A DNA stretch of 64,000 nt from Metabacillus litoralis (GCF_020524045.1 NZ_JAIVKL010000003.1:248001-312000); one strand, 5' to 3'. Positions 8,283-16,577 are shown, counted from the first letter of the stretch. Numbers and translations are program-made. Notes: a model not told the origin generated them from the letters alone.

Positions 8283-8610
8283 ATTTCTTCAGTTTATTCT
8301 TGCTCAAAGATAGGCCTTCCAAAGATCCAAAGGAGAAAAGAATACCGGGCTTTCCTCTCGCTTATGTCCTTCATTGGCTCAATGAATATTATGAGTATTC
8401 TCCCTAATCTTCGTAGGAAAACCTTTATGGCAATCTTAAAGCTCAATGAACCTTTTCTTATAAAAATCATCATCAAGATTATAGTTTTCTTTAAAAAGAG
8501 TTAAAATTTTTCTGAAAAAAGATAACTTCTTTTTTTGTACAGACACAAACAAGCTATCTCTCACATACACATAACTTATAGGCATTAGCCTACATAAAGT
8601 TTTAGTGGAG
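8283..8610. other. Intergenic region yrzI operon-sigK
   Basis: No supported gene. Open frames run through on both strands (forward to 8504, reverse 8476-8294) but neither has a ribosome-binding site and the forward one spans the yrzI terminator. The last 100 bases should contain the mother-cell promoter of sigK; CATACACA and CATAACTT in 8560-8577 resemble sigma-E/K -10 boxes but I could not fix one. Confidence 0.4.
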
Positions 8611-8618
8611 GTGGAGGT

Positions 8619-9341
8619 ATGTCAGGGCTCATTACCGCACTAGGTTTTTTCGTAAAAGAATTAGTGTTCTTAGTATCTTATGTAAAAAATAATGCCTTCC
8701 CACAACCTTTGTCTGCAACAGACGAAAAGAAATATTTGCAGCGAATGTCAGAGGGTGATGAATACGCTAGAAACCTTCTGATTGAACATAATTTGCGACT
8801 CGTTGCTCATATTGTGAAGAAATTTGAGAACACAGGGGAAGACTCAGAAGATTTGATATCGATCGGTACGATTGGCTTAATAAAAGCAATTGAGAGCTAT
8901 TCACAAGGAAAAGGAACGAAATTGGCAACCTATGCTGCCCGTTGTATTGAAAATGAAATCTTAATGCATTTACGAGCTTTAAAAAAGACGAAAAAAGATG
9001 TTTCACTTCATGACCCAATAGGTCAAGATAAAGAGGGTAATGAAATTAGTTTGATTGACGTTTTGAAGTCGGAAAATGAAGATGTAATTGATACAATCCA
9101 ACTAAATATGGAATTGGAAAAAGTGAAAGAATATATTGATATTTTAGATGGAAGAGAAAGGGAAGTTATTGTCGGGCGATTCGGTCTAGATTTAAAAAAG
9201 GAAAAAACTCAGCGTGAAATAGCCAAAGAACTAGGAATTTCACGAAGTTATGTTTCACGGATTGAGAAACGTGCTCTAATGAAGATGTTTCATGAGTTTT
9301 ATCGTGCTGAAAAAGAAAAGAGAAATCGTAAGAAAGAATAA
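8619..9341 (+). CDS. sigK: Pro-sigma-K, late mother-cell sigma factor, uninterrupted gene
   Basis: Directs late mother-cell transcription in sporulation (coat and cortex genes). The 240-residue protein carries the inhibitory membrane-associated pro-sequence; by analogy SpoIVFB cuts between Ser20 and Tyr21 (LVS/YVKNN). Regions 2 ([48 protein letters not shown]) and 4 ([33 protein letters not shown]) are complete. In B. subtilis 168 the gene is split by the skin element; here it is continuous. GGAGGTGGAGGT precedes ATG 8619. Confidence 0.97.
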   Translation: MSGLITALGFFVKELVFLVSYVKNNAFPQPLSATDEKKYLQRMSEGDEYARNLLIEHNLRLVAHIVKKFENTGEDSEDLISIGTIGLIKAIESYSQGKGTKLATYAARCIENEILMHLRALKKTKKDVSLHDPIGQDKEGNEISLIDVLKSENEDVIDTIQLNMELEKVKEYIDILDGREREVIVGRFGLDLKKEKTQREIAKELGISRSYVSRIEKRALMKMFHEFYRAEKEKRNRKKE

Positions 9342-9391
9342 AAGTAACTGTTTAAAAGATATGTATTTTAATTAAAAGATCAGTAAATTAG

Positions 9392-9440
9392 AACCCAAAT
9401 AGTGAACACTTCTAAAAGGTGTTCATTATTCGGGTTTTTT
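9392..9440 (+). terminator. Intrinsic terminator of sigK
   Basis: Long stem from AACCCAAATAGTGAACAC to GTGTTCATTATTCGGGTT with few mismatches, then a run of T. Beyond it, 9441-9670 contains nothing I can identify. Confidence 0.9.
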
Positions 9441-9685
9441 TCTAGCTTTTGAATCTGAATTGCAAAGGAAATTTGGTGGGGAGAAAGCCTGAGAGCATAC
9501 GGAGATTCCTAGTCCTAGGACAGTCTTCTCACTTAAAAGTCATTCGGTACTAACAATCAACATTAAGCTTTATCATAGTTTAAAAAAATTATTTTATTAG
9601 TAGGTGTGGGATATTAGCCTAAACTTATTAAAAGAATTGTACATATAACTAAAATATAGAAGGGTATTTAAGGGAGGTTCAATAA

Positions 9686-9841
9686 ATGGTTGGTTATTCA
9701 CCTTATGGTCCAGGTCCATATCCTTACTATCCTACACAAGGCTCAATTGGATATGGGTATTGGTATGCCTTTATTGTTGTTTTGTTAATACTGTTACTTG
9801 TCATCGGCGGAGGTTACTACTATTACAACCACTATCGTTAA
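9686..9841 (+). CDS. Small Gly/Tyr-rich single-span membrane protein (YjcZ-like)
   Basis: A 51-residue protein: a Gly/Pro/Tyr-rich head (MVGYSPYGPGPYPYYPTQGS), one membrane helix (about residues 28-40, AFIVVLLILLLVI) and a GGGYYYYNHYR tail. The layout resembles the YjcZ-type small sporulation proteins of Bacillus, though this is by composition rather than by a clear signature. AAGGGAGGTTC stands 6 bases before ATG. It lies alone downstream of sigK, so expression late in sporulation and a place in the spore envelope are plausible guesses. A hairpin follows. Confidence 0.68.
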   Translation: MVGYSPYGPGPYPYYPTQGSIGYGYWYAFIVVLLILLLVIGGGYYYYNHYR

Positions 9842-9847
9842 ATGTAT

Positions 9848-9883
9848 GGGATGGCTTCTATATGAAGTCATCCCTAGATATTT
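9848..9883 (+). terminator. Probable terminator of the small membrane protein gene
   Basis: Stem GGGATGGCTTC/GAAGTCATCCC (one G-T pair) with loop TATAT and a short, interrupted T-tract (TTTT at 9881-9884). Confidence 0.6.
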
Positions 9884-10016
9884 TAAAGAAGATACCTTAT
9901 CAAAATACTCTAGAGGTGCTTATAAACTAATGGTATAATTAACATTCTTGGTGAAAATTAGATACATAAATAGAAACTAGATTAGTGTAGTGGAAATTAT
10001 GAATGGACAAAATAAA

Positions 10017-10338
10017 AAAGGCTCTTTTCTGAAAGATTGTTGCTAATTGACCTAATTATGCAGTGGAAACATTGTTGTTATAGCAAAATAGGTACTATCT
10101 TATGAAGAAAAGATGCCACTATGCTTTATATAGTGCTGTTTACTTGGAACGGTTGTGGTAAATCTACACTTCTTAAAACAATGGCTAGACTTATTAAACC
10201 TACCTCTGGGCAAGTTACTTTGGGTGGAAAACCAAGCAAGCAGCAACATCACTTGGAGTCGATACTGACAAAACACGATTTATACTTGTGATCAGTTCGG
10301 TCCTTATTATTACGTTAGCAAAATTTACGAAAACAGCC
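10017..10338. mobile_element. Element family A, enlarged copy with captured DNA
   Basis: Left end AAAGGCTCTTTTCTGAA..GATTGTTGCT and right end AGCAAAATTTACGAAAACAGCC match the ends of the roughly 165-bp elements at 26763, 30275 and 44301. The left 125 bases align with them (GGTACTATCTTATGAAGAAA, AGATGCCACTA). Between about 10148 and 10308 it holds transporter gene remnants not found in the other copies. It carries no transposase, so it looks like a non-autonomous, MITE-like element. Confidence 0.75.
10148..10308 (+). pseudogene. Remnants of an iron-siderophore ABC transporter (FecE-like ATPase and FecCD-like permease)
   Basis: Two fused fragments. From 10148 a frame reads NGCGKSTLLKTMARLIKPTS GQ..., the Walker A loop and following helix of a FecE/FhuC-type ATPase, with the Gly-Pro before Asn lost. 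From about 10240 another frame reads AATSLGVDTDKTRFILVISS, a segment typical of FecCD permeases. No start, ribosome-binding site or full domain remains, so this is debris. It sits inside element family A. Confidence 0.7.
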
Positions 10339-10340
10339 AT

Positions 10341-10363
10341 AAAAAAAAGAGCCGTCTTACGGC
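10341..10363 (-). terminator. Intrinsic terminator of sda
   Basis: On the reverse strand GCCGTAAGACGGC forms a 5-bp hairpin followed by CTCTTTTTTTT. It lies 14 bases after the sda stop. Confidence 0.8.
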
Positions 10364-10376
10364 ATGTATTAAAGCT

Positions 10377-10517
10377 TTAAGAAGAAGCTTTTAAAACATG
10401 TCCTAAAGAACGACGTTTAATTTCCATTGTAATTAGTTCTATAAAATCATCATGTAGTTTCATTTCAGTTGCTTTAAAATAAGATTCAATTAATAATTCG
10501 TCAGAAAGTTTACGCAT
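10377..10517 (-). CDS. sda: Sporulation histidine kinase inhibitor Sda
   Basis: Small helical-hairpin protein that binds the dimerization domain of KinA and blocks the sporulation phosphorelay when replication initiation or DNA integrity is disturbed. The product [20 protein letters not shown] and IKRRSLGH are near-identical to the B. subtilis protein; length is 46 residues. I chose the start at 10517 to match the known protein. The frame is open 17 residues further upstream (to ATG 10568) and a GGGGGTG site lies within that extension, so a longer form is possible. DnaA boxes lie upstream. Confidence 0.93.
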   Translation of the reverse strand: MRKLSDELLIESYFKATEMKLHDDFIELITMEIKRRSLGHVLKASS

Positions 10518-10655
10518 ACTTGATGGCCAACTGATTGGCTCTACACCCCCTAACAGGTAGTAACGCACTTTTTTAAATTTGGCGTTAGTAAAATTTGTTA
10601 TATATTGTTATTGATTTAAATTTAACATGAAAAAAAGAATAGAACAACCGTTCTG

Positions 10656-10754
10656 TTATCCACAGTTATAAGTGGATAAGCTGTGGGTATGTTGTTTATA
10701 AGGGTTGGAAAGTGAATCACTTCAAGGGGTAAAATGTGTATAATATTATCCACA
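10656..10754. promoter_or_regulatory. DnaA-box cluster between sda and yqeG
   Basis: Perfect TTATCCACA boxes at 10656-10664 and 10746-10754 on the forward strand, plus near-matches on the reverse strand at 10671-10679 (TTATCCACT) and 10682-10690 (ATACCCACA). In B. subtilis the sda promoter is controlled by DnaA and the sda-yqeG interval is one of the known DnaA-binding clusters away from the origin, so the sites very likely link replication initiation to sda and yqeG. Confidence 0.88.
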
Positions 10755-10832
10755 ACTGTTGAAGAGGGTCGGAAAATGTCGAAAAGTTTTTGTGTTTTTT
10801 AAAAACATTTTTGCATATATTATAAGTTTGTT

Positions 10833-10861
10833 TTGAAACTATGAATTAAATTCGTTATGAT
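10833..10861 (+). promoter_or_regulatory. Sigma-A promoter of the yqeG operon
   Basis: TTGAAA at 10833-10838, 17-base spacer, TATGAT at 10856-10861, about 40 bases before yqeG and downstream of the DnaA boxes. Confidence 0.6.
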
Positions 10862-10900
10862 GTAAGATGGCAAAAAAATGATAATGAGGTGCTAAAACTC

Positions 10901-11416
10901 ATGCTACAACAATTTTTACCTGGCGAATATGTAAAAAGTATTTATCATATTTCACCTAAAAAACTAAAAGAAACTGGAATTAAAGGAATTATTACAGATT
11001 TAGATAACACGCTAGTTGAATGGGATCGACCAAATGCGACACCTCAACTATTAGATTGGTTTAAAGAAGTGAAAGACCATGGGATTAAAGTTACTATTGT
11101 TTCTAATAACAAAGAAGCACGAGTGAAATCTTTTTCAGAACCTTTAAATATCCCCTTCATTTATAAGGCGAGAAAACCTATGGGTAAAGCTTTTATAAAA
11201 GCAGTTAAAAATATGAGTCTAAAAAAAGAGGATGTTGTTGTAATAGGTGATCAGTTACTAACTGATGTTCTTGGAGGTAATCGAAATGGCTTTCAAACGA
11301 TTTTAGTTGTGCCTGTTGCATCCACAGATGGTTTTTTTACAAGGATAAATCGAAAAATTGAACGAAGAATAATGGATAATTTAAAGCGAAAAGGTTTGAT
11401 TCAATGGGAGGAATAA
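10901..11416 (+). CDS. yqeG: YqeG, HAD-superfamily (IIIA) phosphatase
   Basis: A 171-residue HAD-type hydrolase. Motif I DLDNTLVEW carries the nucleophile and acid/base aspartates; motif II lies in TIVSNN, the lysine in KPMGKAF, and motif III in VVIGDQLLTDVLGGNR. The physiological substrate is unknown to me. GTG 10889 is part of the TGAGGTG ribosome-binding site, so ATG 10901 (MLQQFLPGEYV) is the better start and matches homologues. First gene of a run of eight with gaps under 20 bases or overlaps; ends 4 bases before yqeH. Confidence 0.93.
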   Translation: MLQQFLPGEYVKSIYHISPKKLKETGIKGIITDLDNTLVEWDRPNATPQLLDWFKEVKDHGIKVTIVSNNKEARVKSFSEPLNIPFIYKARKPMGKAFIKAVKNMSLKKEDVVVIGDQLLTDVLGGNRNGFQTILVVPVASTDGFFTRINRKIERRIMDNLKRKGLIQWEE

Positions 11417-11420
11417 AAGC

Positions 11421-12527
11421 GTGTTAGAAGATCAATTTTCATGTGTAGGCTGCGGAGTAGCTATTCAGACTGAAGATGAAGAAAAGTTAGGTTATGCACC
11501 TCAAAGTGCTTTAGAGAAGGAAGAGGTTATATGTCAGCGTTGCTTCCGATTGAAAAATTATAATGAAATACAAGATGTTTCACTAACAGATGATGATTTC
11601 TTGAAAATTTTACATGGTATTGGTGAAACAAAAGGGTTAATTGTTAAAATTGTTGATATCTTTGATTTTAATGGAAGTTGGCTACAAGGAATTCACCGAT
11701 TTGTTAAAGGAAATCCAATCTTGTTAGTCGGAAATAAAAGTGATATTTTACCTAAATCAGTTAAGAAGCAAAAGCTAATCAACTGGATGAAAAGAGAAGC
11801 AAAAGAATTAGGATTAAAGCCTATAGATGTTTGTTTAGTAAGCTCTTCAAGAGGACATGGAATTAGAGAAGTTGCGGAACTAATTGACCAATATCGTGAG
11901 GGACAAGATGTTTATGTTGTTGGTTGTACAAATGTAGGGAAATCAACTTTTATTAATCGAATGATTAAAGAAGTAGCAGGAGTAAATGATGTGATAACAA
12001 CATCTCATTATCCTGGCACAACATTAGATTTAATTGAAATTCCATTGGATAATGGTGCATCTCTTTATGATACACCTGGTATTATCAACCATCACCAGAT
12101 GGCACATTTTGTTGATAAGCGAGATTTAAAGTTATTAAGTCCTAAAAAAGAGATCAAACCTATGGTTTTTCAATTGAATGAAAATCAGACATTGTTTTTT
12201 GGTGGGCTAGCTCGTCTAGACTATGTTTCAGGTGGAAAAGAAGCATTAGTTTGTTATATTCCTACTGAACTAAAGATTCATCGAACAAAGCTTGAAAATG
12301 CGGATGATTTATATCTAAAGCATGCTGGAGAATTATTATCTCCACCTAGACAAGAAGATGTTGATACATTTCCTAAACTAATTCCTCATGAATATACGAT
12401 CAAAGAAGCAAAAACAGATATTGTTTTTTCTGGTTTAGGATGGGTCACAGTAAACAACCCAGGAAAAAAAGTTGTAGCTTATGCTCCTAAGGGTGTTAAT
12501 GTGACATTAAGAAAATCGTTAATATAA
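11421..12527 (+). CDS. yqeH: Ribosome biogenesis GTPase YqeH
   Basis: Circularly permuted GTPase needed for 30S subunit assembly. The N-terminal zinc motif (CVGCG, later CQRC) is followed by G4 GNKSD, G5 SSSRG, then G1 GCTNVGKST and G3 DTPG, i.e. the permuted G4-G5-G1-G2-G3 order, and a C-terminal RNA-binding region. The 368-residue length is normal. GTG 11421 follows GGGAGG at good spacing. It shares the operon with other ribosome factors (yhbY, rsfS). Confidence 0.97.
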   Translation: MLEDQFSCVGCGVAIQTEDEEKLGYAPQSALEKEEVICQRCFRLKNYNEIQDVSLTDDDFLKILHGIGETKGLIVKIVDIFDFNGSWLQGIHRFVKGNPILLVGNKSDILPKSVKKQKLINWMKREAKELGLKPIDVCLVSSSRGHGIREVAELIDQYREGQDVYVVGCTNVGKSTFINRMIKEVAGVNDVITTSHYPGTTLDLIEIPLDNGASLYDTPGIINHHQMAHFVDKRDLKLLSPKKEIKPMVFQLNENQTLFFGGLARLDYVSGGKEALVCYIPTELKIHRTKLENADDLYLKHAGELLSPPRQEDVDTFPKLIPHEYTIKEAKTDIVFSGLGWVTVNNPGKKVVAYAPKGVNVTLRKSLI

Positions 12528-12545
12528 TTGAGGAGAGAACAAATT

Positions 12546-13391
12546 ATGGGGAACTTATATGGTCTTATTGGATGTCCTGTTGAACATTCTATGTCACCAA
12601 ACATTCATAATGATGCATTTAAGGATCAAGAACTTGATGGTTATTATCATGCTTTTCATGTAGAACCAGATTGCTTAACAGAATCAGTTCATGCTTTAAA
12701 AACTCTAGGAGTAAGAGGTTTTAATGTAACAATTCCACATAAAATATCAATTATTCCACATTTAGATGAACTAGATGAAACAGCTAAAATAGCAGGAGCT
12801 GTGAACACAGTTGTTCATAAAGATGGTCGCTTGATAGGTTATAATACTGATGGAAATGGGTATGTAACGTCATTGAAAGAAATGGTGAAAAGACCATTAA
12901 CTGAGCAAAAAATCTTAATAATTGGTGCTGGTGGTGCTGCACGTGGGATTTATTTTACTCTCACACATCAAGGGTGTCAGCATATCGATTTATGTAATCG
13001 GACAGTTGCTAAGGCTGAGGAATTGGTTCATGCTTGCCCTTTTCCAAATACAAGCACTTCCTTAAGCTTAATACAAGCAGAAGAACAACTTGGGAGTTAT
13101 GATATTATCATACAAACAACCGCAGTAGGTTTACATCCTAACTCAAACCTGAAGCCCTTAAGTTTAAAAAATGCAAGGTCCACTGCTGTAGTTAGTGATA
13201 TTATCTACAATCCCATTTATACTGCATTACTTCAAGAAGCTGAAAATTTAGGTTTAACCGTTCATACAGGTGTCGGCATGTTTGTTCATCAAGCGGCACT
13301 AGCCTTTGAATTGTGGACAAAACAAAAACCTTCAGTAGATAAAATGACAACTATTGTAATGGACAAACTAGGAGGAACAACAAGATGTTAA
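12546..13391 (+). CDS. aroE: Shikimate dehydrogenase
   Basis: Reduces 3-dehydroshikimate to shikimate with NADPH in aromatic amino-acid synthesis. The 281-residue protein shows the substrate-binding SMSPNIHN and NVTIPHK (catalytic Lys), NTDGNGY, and the nucleotide-binding GAGGAARGI, with QTTAVGL toward the end. ATG 12546 (MGNLYGLIGCPVEHS) is preferred over the TTG at 12528, because GAGGAGAG lies between them. Co-transcribed with yqeH; its end overlaps yhbY by 7 bases. Confidence 0.97.
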   Translation: MGNLYGLIGCPVEHSMSPNIHNDAFKDQELDGYYHAFHVEPDCLTESVHALKTLGVRGFNVTIPHKISIIPHLDELDETAKIAGAVNTVVHKDGRLIGYNTDGNGYVTSLKEMVKRPLTEQKILIIGAGGAARGIYFTLTHQGCQHIDLCNRTVAKAEELVHACPFPNTSTSLSLIQAEEQLGSYDIIIQTTAVGLHPNSNLKPLSLKNARSTAVVSDIIYNPIYTALLQEAENLGLTVHTGVGMFVHQAALAFELWTKQKPSVDKMTTIVMDKLGGTTRC

Positions 13392-13678
13392 AAGGAAAAC
13401 AAAAACGTTTTTTACGTTCAGAAGCTCATCACTTGAATCCTATCTTTCAAGTAGGTAAAGGTGGAGTGAATGAAAATATGATTACACAAATTTCAGAAGC
13501 TTTAGAAGCTCGCGAGCTTTTGAAAGTGTCAATCTTACAAAACTGTGAGGATGACAAAAATACTGTTGCAGAAGAAATAGTAAATGGCACAAAAGCTGAA
13601 CTTGTTCAGATTATAGGAAATACAATTGTGTTATTCAAAGAATCAAAAGAAAACAAAAAAATTAAATTACCGAATTAA
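13385..13678 (+). CDS. yhbY: YhbY family CRM-domain RNA-binding protein
   Basis: A 97-residue single CRM domain with the conserved [20 protein letters not shown] and the basic start [17 protein letters not shown]. Family members bind pre-50S particles and act in ribosome assembly; the B. subtilis name is yqeI. ATG 13385 overlaps the end of aroE, and AGGAGGAACAAC lies within aroE. Translational coupling is likely. Confidence 0.93.
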   Translation: MLKGKQKRFLRSEAHHLNPIFQVGKGGVNENMITQISEALEARELLKVSILQNCEDDKNTVAEEIVNGTKAELVQIIGNTIVLFKESKENKKIKLPN

Positions 13679-13697
13679 TTTGAAAGAGGGGAAGGGA

Positions 13698-14273
13698 ATG
13701 ACGAAAAAAATTGGGATTTTAGGCGGTACATTTGATCCTCCTCATTTTGGACATCTTTTAATTGCAAATGAAATACTTCACAACTTGCATTTAGCAGAAG
13801 TCTGGTTTATTCCTAATCAAATCCCACCTCATAAGCAAAGTAATCATTTTACAGAAAGTAAGCATCGCCTTAACATGCTTAAACTTGCTATAAAAGATAA
13901 TAAAAAGTTTAAGATAAATACAATAGAATTAGAGCGTGAAGGTCCTTCCTATACATATGATACAATACACTTATTACGTGAACAGTTCCCAAGTTATTCC
14001 TTTCATTTCATCATTGGAGCTGACATGATCGAATATCTACCTAAATGGTATAAAATTGATGAAATGATTAAATTTGTTTCGTTTATTGGTGTTAAAAGAC
14101 ATGGATATAGGACAGAATCGAACTATCCAGTAACAGAAATTGAGATCCCGTTGTTCGATGTTTCTTCTACAATGCTAAGGGATCGTTTAAATAACAATGA
14201 AAGTACTGCTTATCTTTTACCAGAAGATGTGAAAAGATATATAGAGGGGAATCATTTATATGGAACGAGATAA
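13698..14273 (+). CDS. nadD: Nicotinate-nucleotide adenylyltransferase
   Basis: Adenylates nicotinate mononucleotide to deamido-NAD in NAD synthesis. The 191-residue protein has the nucleotidyltransferase motif [11 protein letters not shown] near the N-terminus and the C-terminal ISSTxxR-like signature [13 protein letters not shown] 13698 follows AGAGGGGAAGGGA; the upstream extension of the frame lies in yhbY and is not real. Overlaps yqeK by 14 bases. Confidence 0.97.
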   Translation: MTKKIGILGGTFDPPHFGHLLIANEILHNLHLAEVWFIPNQIPPHKQSNHFTESKHRLNMLKLAIKDNKKFKINTIELEREGPSYTYDTIHLLREQFPSYSFHFIIGADMIEYLPKWYKIDEMIKFVSFIGVKRHGYRTESNYPVTEIEIPLFDVSSTMLRDRLNNNESTAYLLPEDVKRYIEGNHLYGTR

Positions 14274-14832
14274 AGCATTAAAAATAGTGGAAAAGCAGTT
14301 AACTGAACACAGGTATGTTCATACAATAGGAGTAATGGAAACGGCCACTTATTTAGCTGAAAAATATAATGAAAATGTAGAGAAAGCAGAACTTTCTGCA
14401 ATATTTCATGATTATGCAAAATTCCGGTCTAAAGAAGAGATGAAACAAATAATTTCAGAACAAAAGTTTTCTCCTCTTCTTTTAGAGTATAATAGTGAAT
14501 TGTGGCATGCGCCTGTTGGAGCATTTTTAGTTGAGAAAGAAGTAGGAATAAAAGATCATGCCATTTTAGATGCAATTAAATTTCATACATCAGGTCGGCC
14601 ATATATGTCATTACTTGAAAAGATTATTTATGTGGCAGACTATATAGAGCCGGGTAGACATTTTCCAGGTGTTGATGAAGTAAGAGAACTGGCAGAGATA
14701 AACATAGACAAAGCTTTAATAAAATCATTACAAAATACGATTATGTTTTTACTGAAGAAAAATCAAGCTGTTTATCCAGACACGATTCAAACTTATAATT
14801 GGTTAGTATTAGAAGGAGGAAGAACTATTTAA
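14260..14832 (+). CDS. yqeK: YqeK, HD-domain dinucleoside tetraphosphate hydrolase
   Basis: A 190-residue HD-superfamily phosphohydrolase with the metal ligands H...HD (IFHDYAKF) and [26 protein letters not shown]. Homologues hydrolyse diadenosine tetraphosphate symmetrically to ADP. AGAGGGG lies 11 bases before ATG inside nadD. The coupling of nadD and yqeK is conserved in Firmicutes. Stop and rsfS start share one base. Confidence 0.94.
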   Translation: MERDKALKIVEKQLTEHRYVHTIGVMETATYLAEKYNENVEKAELSAIFHDYAKFRSKEEMKQIISEQKFSPLLLEYNSELWHAPVGAFLVEKEVGIKDHAILDAIKFHTSGRPYMSLLEKIIYVADYIEPGRHFPGVDEVRELAEINIDKALIKSLQNTIMFLLKKNQAVYPDTIQTYNWLVLEGGRTI

Positions 14833-15188
14833 TGACTGAAAGAGACATTTTAACTACAGTAGCAAAAGCAGCAGATAGCAAGCGTGCAGAGGATATTATT
14901 GCACTTAACATGAAGGGGATTTCATTAATCGCTGATTATTTCCTAATTTGTCACGGTAATTCAGATAAACAAGTTCAAGCAATTGCAAGAGAAATTAAAG
15001 AGCAAGCAGCAGAAGAAGGTATCTTTGTGAAGCGCTTAGAAGGCTTTGATGAAGCTCGCTGGATTTTAATTGACCTTGGAGATGTAGTTGCACATGTATT
15101 TCATAAGGATGAAAGAGGTTATTATAACCTTGAACGACTATGGGGAGATGCGCCAACTGAGGACTTAGTGAGTGAACTAAATCAATGA
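14832..15188 (+). CDS. rsfS: Ribosomal silencing factor RsfS
   Basis: Binds ribosomal protein uL14 and blocks 30S-50S joining in starvation. The 118-residue protein has the family features IALNMKGISLIADYFLICHG, KRLEGFDEARWILIDLGDVVAHVF and the final YNLERLWGDAP. ATG 14832 overlaps the yqeK stop (TAATG) and GAAGGAGGAAG lies upstream; the longer frame would have to start inside yqeK. Overlaps yqeM by ATGA. Confidence 0.96.
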   Translation: MTERDILTTVAKAADSKRAEDIIALNMKGISLIADYFLICHGNSDKQVQAIAREIKEQAAEEGIFVKRLEGFDEARWILIDLGDVVAHVFHKDERGYYNLERLWGDAPTEDLVSELNQ

Positions 15189-15946
15189 TTTACCAAGGAT
15201 TCGCCTATATCTATGATCAGCTTATGAAAGATGCGCCATATGATCAATGGGCAGAATTAATTTTAGACGTTTTTTCTAAGCATCAACCTAATACGAAAAA
15301 TGTATTAGATGTTGGTTGTGGAACAGGTGAAATAGCTACTCGCTTGGCTAAAAAACAGTTGAATGTAACTGGAGTAGACTTAAGTGAGGATATGCTCACT
15401 GTAGCTCAAGCGAAAGCTGAACTTCATAAAGTGAATATTCTTTTTTTACAGCAGGATATGCGCGAACTTTCAGGCTTCACTGAACAATTTGATGCAATTA
15501 CAATATGTTGTGATTCTTTAAACTATTTAGAAACAAAAAACGACGTGAAGGCAACGTTTCAAGCTGTTCATAACCAATTGAATGCAGGTGGTTTATTTAT
15601 CTTTGATGTGCATTCTCTTTATAAAATCCATCATGTTTTTGCTGATTCTACATTTGCAGATCAAGATGAAGATGTGAGTTTTATTTGGAGTTCATACCTG
15701 GGTGAAGAACAAAACAGTATAGAGCATGATCTTACGTTTTTTGTAAAACAACAGGGTGAGCTTTATGAACGTTATGACGAATTGCATTTCCAACGAACAT
15801 TTGAAGTCGAGGAATATAGAGAATTATTACAATCTGCTTCTTTTGAAATTATTGATATATGTGGTGATTTTCAACTGCAAGAAAAACCAACAACAACTGC
15901 TGAGCGGATATTTTTTATAGCAAGAAAGAGGCTGGGACATAATTAA
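15185..15946 (+). CDS. yqeM: YqeM, class I SAM-dependent methyltransferase
   Basis: A 253-residue methyltransferase of unknown substrate. Motif I VLDVGCGTGEIATRLA and the following VTGVDLSEDML bind S-adenosylmethionine; GGLFIFDVHS is a later core motif. ATG 15185 overlaps the rsfS stop. The last residues (RLGHN) and the stop codon are encoded by the left end of a repeated element that begins at 15928, so the native C-terminus has probably been replaced or trimmed. Confidence 0.92.
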   Translation: MIYQGFAYIYDQLMKDAPYDQWAELILDVFSKHQPNTKNVLDVGCGTGEIATRLAKKQLNVTGVDLSEDMLTVAQAKAELHKVNILFLQQDMRELSGFTEQFDAITICCDSLNYLETKNDVKATFQAVHNQLNAGGLFIFDVHSLYKIHHVFADSTFADQDEDVSFIWSSYLGEEQNSIEHDLTFFVKQQGELYERYDELHFQRTFEVEEYRELLQSASFEIIDICGDFQLQEKPTTTAERIFFIARKRLGHN

Positions 15947-16258
15947 AGAAGTATACAAAAAGACGAATAAATCTAAATTCAGTTAAGCTGAAAGAAACAA
16001 GTTCGTTCCATTGCGCTGCAGACACTCGCTTTCCACGGGGAGGAAGCTGAGCCTCCTCGACGCAAGCGTCTGTGGGGTCTCAGCCTTTCCTCAATTCCCG
16101 TAGGAGTCGAGTGTCTTCCGCTACATTCCACTCTAGTTCCTTAAAATAGTATAAAAAATCAAGAATAAAACCCGAACTATTAGGCGAATGTTTAATTGAC
16201 ATATCACCTAATAATTCGGGTTTTTCATTAGCTTAAATACTTATGTCCCAAGCTCTTT
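15928..16258. repeat. Element family B, good copy with terminal inverted repeats
   Basis: About 330 bp. The ends are inverted copies: GAGGCTGGGACATAA at the left and TTATGTCCCAAGCTC at the right. The inside carries a GC-rich palindromic core (GGGGAGGAAGCTGAGCCTCC; GGGGTCTCAGCCTTTCCTCA) and a large hairpin with a T-run. It shares most of its sequence with 5311-5660. No ORF. The similarity of the ends to those of IS1182-type elements is a memory-based suggestion only. Confidence 0.88.
16167..16225 (+). terminator. Terminator carried by element B, serving yqeM
   Basis: AAAACCCGAACTATTAGG pairs with CCTAATAATTCGGGTTTTT. It lies inside the repeated element and is the first good terminator after yqeM. 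Confidence 0.75.
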
Positions 16259-16430
16259 TTATTCTCCTACTGTTGGTCCATTCTCTAACCAATTGCATTT
16301 CTTAGATAGTTTGAGGCGTCTTACAAGCTCAAGACAAGCCTAATACCTCTTTCACTGGGAATTATCCCTAAAGATCAGAATTTTAATCAAACAGAGCCTA
16401 AATCAACTGTCAGCTTTGACGCTACCTTTT

Positions 16431-16577
16431 TAAGGTTCTTTTCTGTAAGGTAGTTGCTATGGATGAACTTATCTGATAAACCCAGTATTTTATCGAAGAA
16501 AAAGATATCACTAGACTTTATACGATTCTGTTTCCTTCAAGAATGTCAAAACAACAATTTTTTAAAAAACAGTCTTT
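16431..16577. mobile_element. Decayed copy of element family A
   Basis: Left end AAGGTTCTTTTCTGTAAGG, middle TATTTTATCGAAGAAAAAGA and TCACTAGACTTTATAC, right end AAACAACAATTTTTTAAAAA then ACAGTCTTTT follow the order of the better copies at 26763 and 44301 with many substitutions. It lies in the 665-base gap between yqeM and comER, of which 16259-16430 shows nothing else. Confidence 0.6.

Noticed and set aside
8127-8504. 125-codon forward ORF before sigK
   Set aside because: It has no ribosome-binding site, runs across the terminator hairpin of the yrzI operon and has no recognisable similarity; the overlapping reverse ORF (8294-8476) also lacks a ribosome-binding site.
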